Notes under the pieces: generated by a model | What the model was told of the DNA's origin: nothing | Database searches by the model: none | The model's input: only the letters and a program-made list of their open reading frames with translations | Shown here: positions 32,294 to 38,400 of the stretch, one piece after another | How positions within the stretch are numbered: the first letter of the stretch is position 1 | Layout: each line of letters begins with the position of its first letter | Assembly: GCA_910577215.1 (NCBI GenBank) | Contig: CAJTMQ010000002.1 | Span: 1-38,400 of the forward strand | Length of the DNA stretch: 38,400 nt | Reading direction: 5' to 3' | Source of the DNA: an uncultured Eubacterium sp. | Lineage (GTDB): Bacteria > Bacillota > Clostridia > Oscillospirales > Acutalibacteraceae | Program-made: the position numbers and the translations under genes

Positions 32294-32758
32294 TCAATAG
32301 CGTTCCTTGAATTCACGCTCTATCATACGCCGGGCATCACGCTTTGCGGCAACCTCACGCTTATCGTGAAGCTTTTTACCCTTGCAAAGCCCTATTTCAA
32401 GCTTTGCCCTGCCGTTCTTCAGATAAAGCTGCAGCGGAACAATACTTAAACCCTGCTGCTGGCTTTGACCGAACAGCTTCATAATTTCCCTTTTATGCAG
32501 CAGCAAACGCTTTTTTCGCATGGGATCGCGGTTAAAAATATTGCCCTGCTCATAGGGTGAAACGTGCATACCGATTGCAAACATCTCACCGTCATCAACA
32601 CTGCAGAAGGAATCCTTCAGGTTCACTCTGCCGTTTCTGATAGATTTAATTTCCGTGCCGTAAAGCTCAATTCCTGCTTCATAGGTATCAAGAACAAAAT
32701 AATCGTGATAGGCCTTTTTGTTTCTTGCAATTACCTGCTGAATTTCACTGTTTCCCAA
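32294..32758 (-). CDS. smpB: SsrA-binding protein SmpB
   Basis: 154 residues. SmpB features are clear: N-terminal IARNKKAYHDYFVLDTYEAGIELYGTEIKSIRNGRVNLKDSFC, the core NPMRKKRLLLHKREI-like segment, and the basic C-terminal tail DKREVAAKRDARRMIEREFKERY that enters the mRNA channel. It binds tmRNA and brings it to stalled ribosomes. The start is probably TTG at 32758, with GGAGTGGGT upstream. It sits between recR and ssrA in the same direction and is likely co-transcribed with both. Confidence 0.95.
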   Translation of the reverse strand: MGNSEIQQVIARNKKAYHDYFVLDTYEAGIELYGTEIKSIRNGRVNLKDSFCSVDDGEMFAIGMHVSPYEQGNIFNRDPMRKKRLLLHKREIMKLFGQSQQQGLSIVPLQLYLKNGRAKLEIGLCKGKKLHDKREVAAKRDARRMIEREFKERY

Positions 32759-32782
32759 GCCTACCCACTCCTATCTTATATT

Positions 32783-33382
32783 TTATATAAGGCTTCTGCC
32801 CTCAATTGCTCTGGAAAGTGTAACCTCGTCTGCATATTCAAGGTCTGCCCCTACGGGAACACCGTATGCAAGCCTTGAAACCGTAATACCCATTGGCTTC
32901 AGCAGTCTGCTGATATACATTGCAGTTGCTTCACCCTCAACGGTTGGATTTGTTGCCATGATTACCTCTTCAACAACACCATCCGAAAGGCGGGCAATAA
33001 GCTCCTTTATACGTATCTGGTCAGGTCCGATGTTATCCATTGGTGAAATTGCACCGTGCAGAACGTGGTATGTTCCCTTATACTCGTGTGTACGCTCAAT
33101 TGCTGCAACATCACGCGGGTCTTCAACAACGCAAATAACGCTTTTATCCCTGCTTTCACTCTTACATATAGGGCAAAGCTCATCATCTGCCAAATCACAG
33201 CAGATTTTGCACTGCTTGATTTTAGTATGTGCATCCGTTATTGCATTCGCAAAGGCATTAGCCTCTTCACTGCTTAAACCAAGCACATAAAATGCCATTC
33301 TCTGAGCAGTTTTATGACCTATGCCCTGCATTCTCTCAAACTGATCTATTAAATTCTGAAGAGGTGCTAAATTATAAGCCAT
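32783..33382 (-). CDS. recR: Recombination protein RecR
   Basis: 199 residues, the standard size. It has an N-terminal helix-hairpin-helix (MQGIGHKTAQRMAFYVL), a C4 zinc finger (CKICCDLADDELCPIC), a Toprim domain (VICVVEDPRDVAAIE, with VIMATNPTVEGEATAMYI) and the C-terminal SRLAYGVPVGADLEYADEVTLSRAIEGR. It loads RecA with RecO/RecF at gaps. The order dnaX-ybaB-recR is the usual Firmicutes arrangement; 20 bases separate it from ybaB. Confidence 0.96.
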   Translation of the reverse strand: MAYNLAPLQNLIDQFERMQGIGHKTAQRMAFYVLGLSSEEANAFANAITDAHTKIKQCKICCDLADDELCPICKSESRDKSVICVVEDPRDVAAIERTHEYKGTYHVLHGAISPMDNIGPDQIRIKELIARLSDGVVEEVIMATNPTVEGEATAMYISRLLKPMGITVSRLAYGVPVGADLEYADEVTLSRAIEGRSLI

Positions 33383-33402
33383 AATTGCTCCTTAAGTTCT
33401 TT

Positions 33403-33747
33403 TTAAAGTCCCGGAATATTCATTCCGCCTGTTACTGAAGAAAGCTCACGCTCTGATTCCTCTTCTATCTGGCGCATTGCTTCATTCAGCGCTGCAACAA
33501 GCATATCCTCAAGCATTTCAACATCCTCAGGGTCAACAACCTCAGGATTAATTCCTATTGCCTTAACCTCATGCTTGCCTGTAACGGTAACCTCAACCAT
33601 GCCGCCGCCTGATGAAACAACATATTCCTTTTCAGCAAGCTCTGCCTGCTTTCTTTCAATATCCTCCTGCATCTTCTGCGCCTGCCTGAGCATATTCTGC
33701 ATATTTTTCGGGCCGCCGCCCATTCCCTGTGGAAGTCTTGCTTTCAT
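33403..33747 (-). CDS. ybaB: YbaB/EbfC nucleoid-associated protein
   Basis: 114 residues. Typical features: a Met/Gln/Gly-rich N-terminus (MGGGPKNMQNMLRQAQKMQEDIERKQAELAEK) and the core VEVTVTGKHEVKAIGINPEVVDPEDVEMLEDMLVAALNEA. It binds DNA as a dimer with little sequence preference. It lies between dnaX and recR, as in B. subtilis (yaaK). Confidence 0.95.
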   Translation of the reverse strand: MKARLPQGMGGGPKNMQNMLRQAQKMQEDIERKQAELAEKEYVVSSGGGMVEVTVTGKHEVKAIGINPEVVDPEDVEMLEDMLVAALNEAMRQIEEESERELSSVTGGMNIPGL

Positions 33748-33773
33748 AAAAGTTTGCTCCTTTATTTTAAATT

Positions 33774-35459
33774 TTATTCAATCTTCATATCTATATGGCC
33801 CTGTGCCATAGAAATCAAATCCTCAAGAGGATCCCTCTTTGGTAAATCATCTTCCTTTTTTTTGAAAAGACCAAGCTTGAACTGCTGACCCGTAACCTCA
33901 AACAACGCCTGCTTGATTGCCTTTGAATGAGTCGGAATTTTTATAAACTGCCTTAAAACAGGATTCTGGCTGTCTATCAGGAAGAATTCATCCCTTATAT
34001 ATCCCCTTGCACCATTTAAAACACCATACAGTGCAATGTCTGATTTATAAATAGCCTCCATAAAATCTGCCCACTGTGTAAATTCAGTCTGAGCGGAGGA
34101 GGTTGCTTCCGTTCTCTGCACAGGTACGGACATTGGCTGTTCAGATTCCTTAGTTGGTTCCTGATGAACAGGAGGTAATTCCTCGGCAGGCTTTTCTATA
34201 TCAACACTTTTTTCCTGAATCGGAACCGGAATATCATTACGAGCTGCCTGCTGCTTTTCAGACTGTTCCTCTTTAACAACCGTTTTAACCGGCTTAGCAA
34301 CCGAAACACTTATACCGTTTTTAACGGCATTTTCAAGCGCGGAAATTCTGTCCAGCAAAGCATCTGTTGATGCTTCAAGCTTTGGCTGACAGAGCTTGAT
34401 AAAGCTCATTTCCATTTCAATTCTTGAATTTGCCCCGCCCTTAATAACCGTTAATGTATTCTGAAACAAATCAAGCGCAAAGATAATTTTTGCAAATGTG
34501 AAATTTTCGGCACTTGAAACAATCGTGTTGTATTCATCATCTGTGCAGATAATCAATTCTCTGCTTTTATTAACTGTTTTAACAATAAGAAAATTTCTGA
34601 AATGATTTATCATTTCAACACAAAGGCGTTCCATATCATAGCTGTTCTGATGAAGCCTGCTGATAATATTAAGGGCATCACCGCTGTTCTGATGACAAAG
34701 GGCATCCGAAAGCTCATAAAGGGCTTCCCTTCCTGCAATACCTGCAACCTCTGAAACAAGCTTGGAATCAATGCTTTTGCTTCTGCCTGCGCACTGATCA
34801 AGAATTGAAAGTGCATCACGCATACCGCCGTCTGCAATTCGGGAAATCAGCACAGCCGCATCATCATCAAGCTGCATATTTTCACAGCCTGCTACCTGCT
34901 TTAATCTTACTGCCATTGTTTCAGGCTGAATACGCTTGAAATCAAAACGCTGGCACCGTGAAAGAATCGTTGCAGGAAGCTTGTGTACCTCTGTTGTTGC
35001 AAGAATAAATATAACGTGTGCAGGCGGCTCTTCAAGTGTTTTTAGAAGAGCATTAAAAGCACCTGTTGAAAGCATATGCACCTCGTCTATAATATAAACA
35101 CGATATTTACCTCTTAACGGTGTGTAGTTAGCCTCTTCCCTTAAATCACGGATATTATCTACACCGTTGTTTGAGGCGGCATCTATTTCAACAACATCAT
35201 AAATTGTGCCTGCATCAAGCCCTTTGCACACTTCACATTCGTTGCATGGCTCGCCGTTTTCATTATGTTCACAGTTAACCGCCTTGGCAAGAATTTTTGC
35301 ACAGCTTGTTTTTCCTGTGCCTCTTGAGCCTGTAAAAAGATAAGCGTGGGAAATTCTGTTTTCTTTAATTTCATTAATAAGTGTGGACGTAACGTGATCC
35401 TGCCCATAGACATCGGAAAATACCTTAGGACGATACTTACGATATAAAACCTGATACAA
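33774..35459 (-). CDS. dnaX: DNA polymerase III gamma/tau subunit
   Basis: 561 residues, coding for the clamp-loader subunit. TTG at 35459 is the likely start, giving the family's MYQVLYRKYRPKVF opening, with AGAGGTGG just upstream; an earlier in-frame ATG would overlap the SRP RNA. Walker A GSRGTGKTS, a four-Cys zinc module (CEHNENGEPCNECEVC), Walker B-like VYIIDEVHML and the arginine-finger region LATTEVHKLPATILSRCQRFDFKR are all seen. After about residue 360 comes a Pro/Glu/Gln-rich linker, then a tau-like C-terminal domain (SAQTEFTQWADFMEAIYKSD). No A-rich frameshift site for making gamma is obvious. Confidence 0.96.
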   Translation of the reverse strand: MYQVLYRKYRPKVFSDVYGQDHVTSTLINEIKENRISHAYLFTGSRGTGKTSCAKILAKAVNCEHNENGEPCNECEVCKGLDAGTIYDVVEIDAASNNGVDNIRDLREEANYTPLRGKYRVYIIDEVHMLSTGAFNALLKTLEEPPAHVIFILATTEVHKLPATILSRCQRFDFKRIQPETMAVRLKQVAGCENMQLDDDAAVLISRIADGGMRDALSILDQCAGRSKSIDSKLVSEVAGIAGREALYELSDALCHQNSGDALNIISRLHQNSYDMERLCVEMINHFRNFLIVKTVNKSRELIICTDDEYNTIVSSAENFTFAKIIFALDLFQNTLTVIKGGANSRIEMEMSFIKLCQPKLEASTDALLDRISALENAVKNGISVSVAKPVKTVVKEEQSEKQQAARNDIPVPIQEKSVDIEKPAEELPPVHQEPTKESEQPMSVPVQRTEATSSAQTEFTQWADFMEAIYKSDIALYGVLNGARGYIRDEFFLIDSQNPVLRQFIKIPTHSKAIKQALFEVTGQQFKLGLFKKKEDDLPKRDPLEDLISMAQGHIDMKIE

Positions 35460-35496
35460 AATTCCCACCTCTTTGCACAAAAAACACGGCTGCATT

Positions 35497-35616
35497 CTTA
35501 ACGTAACGTACAGACTTGTCTGCGGCGCACAGAATAATCCACTTATTGCTGCTCGGTTCCCCGCCTGACAAGGTTCGTAGCATCCCGTCGCACAGGGCCC
35601 ATACGCTACGCTAAAA
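35497..35616 (-). ncRNA. ffs: Signal recognition particle RNA (small, about 118 nt)
   Basis: On the minus strand the SRP domain IV is recognisable: CTTGTCAGGCGGGGAACCGAGCAGC. The ends form a perfect 16-pair helix (TTAGCGTAGCGTATGG with CTGTACGTTACGTTAA, GT pairs included). It lies directly upstream of dnaX, the place of scr in B. subtilis. The Alu domain of the longer 6S-type SRP RNA is absent. Confidence 0.92.
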
Positions 35617-35650
35617 ATGCAACCGCTTATAAATTAACTTTAACAAAAGT

Positions 35651-35679
35651 ATTATAAACTATTTTTACTCTGAAATCAA
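35651..35679 (-). promoter_or_regulatory. Promoter of ffs
   Basis: TTGATT (35679-35674), 17 bases, TATAAT (35656-35651) on the minus strand. It lies about 30 bases before the mature RNA and overlaps the end of the next gene. Confidence 0.6.
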
Positions 35680-36165
35680 CACTTTTTCTATTTCGGCAAA
35701 ATAGATTGTATGCATATCATGATCACTATACCATTTCTGCATAATATCCTCATCAATAAAACTGCTTTCATCAAGAAGCCGGCTTGCCATTTTCCTGCAT
35801 ATAAGCACAAGCTTTGCCTGCTCAAAATACGGTGCATTTTCATCATAAACAGCAGCAAGCCCTGTTTCCTTTATCTTATCAAAATCTCTTCCGCTTTTGG
35901 AACCGCAGAATTTAAGTGCATCCTTTTCGGTATCATTAAAAAAGCAAAGTGAAAAATATTTTTCATTATCAATAAGCCTTTTTGTGTATCTGCTTTCACG
36001 AACATAAACGGTTGCCGTATCCTTGCCCCAAAGCTCGCCTATACCGCCCCATGATACGGTCATGGGATTGCAGCCTTCGCCGTCCTTTGCCGTAAGCAAT
36101 GCCCAATCATTTGCAATAAGCTTTACAACGCTTTCTTTTATATCTCTTACATTAATTTCTTTCAT
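35665..36165 (-). CDS. Flavin reductase-like domain protein (FMN-binding split barrel)
   Basis: 166 residues from the ATG at 36165, with AGAGGTG six bases upstream. The split-barrel motif is seen in WALLTAKDGEGCNPMTVSWGGIGELWGKDTATVYVRESRYTKRLID and YFSLCFFNDTEKDALKFCGSKSGRDFDK, the pattern of flavin-reductase-like proteins such as DIM6/NTAB. It should bind FMN and reduce flavin or act as an oxidoreductase; the electron acceptor is unknown. A lone gene without partner enzymes. Confidence 0.85.
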   Translation of the reverse strand: MKEINVRDIKESVVKLIANDWALLTAKDGEGCNPMTVSWGGIGELWGKDTATVYVRESRYTKRLIDNEKYFSLCFFNDTEKDALKFCGSKSGRDFDKIKETGLAAVYDENAPYFEQAKLVLICRKMASRLLDESSFIDEDIMQKWYSDHDMHTIYFAEIEKVLISE

Positions 36166-36211
36166 TACGAACACCTCTGTAATATTATATTAAAACAATT
36201 TCAAAAAATCA

Positions 36212-36250
36212 ACCAAAAAGCAAAGGCCACGAATATTATTCCGTGACCCT
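36212..36250 (-). terminator. Terminator of the lemA-DUF2207 operon
   Basis: On the minus strand GGTCACG-GAATAATATT-CGTGGCC is followed by TTTGCTTTTT, just after the DUF2207 stop codon at 36259. Confidence 0.8.
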
Positions 36251-36258
36251 TTTATTCA

Positions 36259-37992
36259 TTACCAGCTTCCGCCGCCGCCACCGCCTGAGCCGCCGCCTGA
36301 GAAGCCACCGCCGCCACCGGAGAATCCGCCAGAAGATGAGCTCTGAGGTGATGAAGACATCGCCTGCGTTGCACTGCTCATTGTATTGTGCATAAAGCTC
36401 CAGAAAAGCATTCGGTCAAACATGGAACCGCCATACCACTGAGGAGGTTCAAGCTCAATACCTTCAAAATTCTTTGTCCATGCATCTGAAACACCAAGCA
36501 CATATGCATAGGGGAGAATATCATAATAATATTCGGGATTTTCATAGACAAGGGCCTCAAGACGTTCCTTTTCTGCTGTTTCAAGGAATTTTTTAAAGCC
36601 TGTTATCTTCTGCAGCATTTCGTGCCCCTTTTCCGTTCTTCTTCTGATAAAACACGAAAAAACAAGTGAAATAATTGCAACAGCTATACCTATTGCAGTT
36701 GCTATGTTTTTTTCACTGCCGCCGATTGTATTCATATTAATAAGCACTGCAGCCGCACCGCTTAACACAGAAATAATCCAACCTAAAACAACCAGATTAA
36801 GCGATTTTGAATCAAATACCTTTTTCTTGTTTTCAGATGAGTTAATCCGTGTTTGAATTGAATTGATTGTTGTATAGAACTTATTTTCCAAATCCTTCTT
36901 GTAAACACGGGTTCTGCCGTTTTTGAAAAGACCGTTAAAGAACAGTCTTTTATATTCATCATTGCCGCTGTACGGCTTTATATATTCTATCACAAACTGG
37001 CTTTTCCTGCTGAATCTTGAATCTGTTTTGAATTCATTGATTTTTATATAGCCCTCATTGGCAAGCTCAATCATAAGCGGAATAACATCCTGATTTGTTG
37101 TCATTCCTTTAAACCAATAAGCAACCTCAAGACTGTTCATACCTTCAGGCGGGTAGAATTCAACCACCTCGACAACCTTTTTATCCCTGCCGAATTTAAT
37201 CCACAGAACCAAAACAATCAGAAATGCCAAGACGGGAACTGCAACCATTGCGGCAAGCCTTGCATAATATGCAGCAAGATTGAAATAAAAATAATCCTCA
37301 GGAAGTTCCAGCCTTACTGTCAGGGCTTCATGCATAGACAATTCCTCTGTAACTCTGCCGCTGATTTCATTTCCTGTTACAGTGTATTCCACATTTTCCG
37401 TACCGACTGCACCATAAGCACCTGTTGAAAAGCCAAGCTTGCTGCTGTCAAACTCCTTGGGCATCGTAATTGAAAATGTTATACCGTCAATATAAGTATC
37501 CCAATCTGTACCGATAAGGTTAAAATAGAGCTCATCATAACCTTCCCCTATATCCTTACCCATAACATATGAATAAGAAACAGTATAATTATGTTTCCCT
37601 AAAACAGTTTTTTCCTCATCACCAATCTGGATAACATAGTAATTGCCGTCCGTATAAGCATCATGCGTGTCACTTACAGAAAGATTTTTAACCTTTGCAT
37701 GTGTTGTTCCGATTGAGCCGTCTGCACGTTCAACATAATTTACAAGCGGTATTTTTCTGAATAGTCCGTGCTTCTGCTGATTGAAATATGCAGAAATATT
37801 TTCTGTTATTTCAAGTGTGTTATTTTCAAGCACATTCATTTTTATATCATAGCTTTCAATGTAATAATCACTGTATGGATGCCGTACACTATTTCCGTAA
37901 TACGGAATATCAACAGCAAACGCAGTCACTGCCGAAGCCGATAAAAGCACAAGAATCAGTAAAAAAAGAAATGATTTTTTTATTAATTTCAT
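36259..37992 (-). CDS. DUF2207 family membrane protein
   Basis: 577 residues. It has an N-terminal signal peptide (about 1-27), a long extracellular beta-rich DUF2207 domain (about 30-235: YSDYYIESYDIKMNVLENNTLEITENISAYF and following), and a membrane helix (about 240-266). A cytoplasmic winged-helix-like part follows, with another pair of membrane helices (about 404-442). The protein ends in a Gly/Ser tail, GGGSGGGGGGSW, typical of DUF2207 proteins in Firmicutes. Its ATG overlaps the stop of the LemA gene by one base (TAATG), so translation is coupled. Function unknown; LemA/DUF2207 pairs occur widely. Confidence 0.9.
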   Translation of the reverse strand: MKLIKKSFLFLLILVLLSASAVTAFAVDIPYYGNSVRHPYSDYYIESYDIKMNVLENNTLEITENISAYFNQQKHGLFRKIPLVNYVERADGSIGTTHAKVKNLSVSDTHDAYTDGNYYVIQIGDEEKTVLGKHNYTVSYSYVMGKDIGEGYDELYFNLIGTDWDTYIDGITFSITMPKEFDSSKLGFSTGAYGAVGTENVEYTVTGNEISGRVTEELSMHEALTVRLELPEDYFYFNLAAYYARLAAMVAVPVLAFLIVLVLWIKFGRDKKVVEVVEFYPPEGMNSLEVAYWFKGMTTNQDVIPLMIELANEGYIKINEFKTDSRFSRKSQFVIEYIKPYSGNDEYKRLFFNGLFKNGRTRVYKKDLENKFYTTINSIQTRINSSENKKKVFDSKSLNLVVLGWIISVLSGAAAVLINMNTIGGSEKNIATAIGIAVAIISLVFSCFIRRRTEKGHEMLQKITGFKKFLETAEKERLEALVYENPEYYYDILPYAYVLGVSDAWTKNFEGIELEPPQWYGGSMFDRMLFWSFMHNTMSSATQAMSSSPQSSSSGGFSGGGGGFSGGGSGGGGGGSW

Positions 37993-38400
37993 TAAAATTC
38001 CACCTTTACAGCTTCTCTTTCAGCTTCATTTTCAACAGCAAACATCTGCTTTTTAGTGAACTTGAACATAGAAGCAATTATGCTTGATGGGAACATCTGC
38101 ACCTTATTGTTATAATTTCTTACAACCGCATTGTAATACTTCCTTGCATTTGCTATATCATCCTCAGTTCTGTTGAGTTGATTCTGAAGATTCATAAAGT
38201 TTTCATTTGCCTTTAAATCAGGATAACGCTCAACAACAACATTGATGCTTGAAAGTCCTTTTGCAAGCTCTTTATTCACCTCAATTTTTTCATCATCAGA
38301 TAAATCCTGATACCTGCCGTTTCTTGCCGCTATAACCTTTTCAAGTGTTTCAGCTTCATGCTTTGCATAGCCTTTAACGGCAGCAACAAGATTCGGAATT
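37992..38400 (-). CDS. lemA: LemA family protein (5' part outside the window)
   Basis: The C-terminal ~135 residues are present. The motif IPNLVAAVKGYAKHEAETLEKVIAAR near the edge, and LSSINVVVERYPDLKANENFMNLQNQLNRTEDDIANARKYYNAVVRNYNNKVQMFPSSIIASMF, are the LemA signature (helical bundle, ending FFP/MFPSSI). The gene continues past 38400. LemA proteins have an N-terminal membrane helix with the bundle outside; the role is unknown. It precedes and is coupled to the DUF2207 gene. Confidence 0.93.
   Translation of the reverse strand, partial: IPNLVAAVKGYAKHEAETLEKVIAARNGRYQDLSDDEKIEVNKELAKGLSSINVVVERYPDLKANENFMNLQNQLNRTEDDIANARKYYNAVVRNYNNKVQMFPSSIIASMFKFTKKQMFAVENEAEREAVKVEF

Noticed and set aside
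1..38400. A CRISPR array or phage genes
   Set aside because: The only dense tandem repeat is the collagen-coding tract, with no spacer pattern; no phage structural, integrase or Cas genes are visible.

Overview
This window looks like a chromosomal segment of a low-to-mid GC, spore-forming Gram-positive anaerobe of the Clostridia (Ruminococcaceae/Oscillospiraceae-like). The evidence is the ffs-dnaX-ybaB-recR-smpB-ssrA block, the consensus sigma-A promoters and strong GGAGG ribosome sites, several TTG starts, an LCP protein, a membrane-anchored HtrA, a GPT-type collagen-like (exosporium-like) protein and a Mn2+ riboswitch. The genus cannot be named from the sequence alone. Most of the window is core housekeeping DNA, with a catabolic island and a few small regulatory modules set into it.

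Layout. 0.2-2.7 kb (minus): rRNA methyltransferase RlmD, a DEDDh exonuclease and a GNAT acetyltransferase. 2.8-5.7 kb (minus): a P-type ATPase behind a yybP-ykoY Mn2+ riboswitch with its own terminator. 5.7-6.8 kb: small XRE regulator divergent from a membrane/zinc-ribbon protein and a tiny Cys-rich protein. 6.9-15 kb: sugar-catabolism island. A class III aminotransferase and a tandem class II aldolase (minus) are divergent from a TetR regulator and an FGGY kinase (plus). A second XRE module follows, then an IolC-type kinase and an IolJ-type aldolase (minus). 15 kb: rnpB (RNase P RNA). 15.4-19.8 kb (plus): LCP protein, PPase-like/Nudix fusion, small multidrug-export-family protein and a membrane-anchored GH27 with an inserted module. 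19.9-22.6 kb (minus): polysaccharide deacetylase, then a GntR regulator and ilvC with matching operators. 22.8-27.9 kb (plus): DUF815 ATPase, response regulator, histidine kinase, HtrA. 27.9-31.7 kb (plus): glycosyltransferase-TPR protein, collagen-like protein, thioredoxin and thioredoxin reductase. 31.8-35.6 kb (minus): SRP RNA, dnaX, ybaB, recR, smpB, ssrA, with a duplicated ssrA 3' end that looks like the scar of an integrated element. 35.7-38.4 kb (minus): flavin-reductase-like protein, DUF2207 protein and LemA, the last cut by the window edge.

How the parts work together. The catabolic island has two kinases and two aldolase-type enzymes plus a transaminase, so it probably phosphorylates and cleaves a polyol or deoxy-sugar acid; the substrate is not decidable here. 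IolC/IolJ chemistry would give DHAP plus malonate semialdehyde, and a GSA-like aminotransferase could in principle aminate such a semialdehyde. The envelope genes (LCP, deacetylase, two-component system with HtrA, LemA/DUF2207, collagen-like protein with glycosyltransferase) suggest cell-surface and spore-surface functions. The most interesting items are the ssrA scar, the Mn2+ riboswitch on a Ca2+-type ATPase, the two XRE modules with matching operators, the partial iol-like island, and the domain-architecture oddities (tandem aldolase with a dead second half, PPase-Nudix fusion, GH27 interrupted by a beta-rich module).
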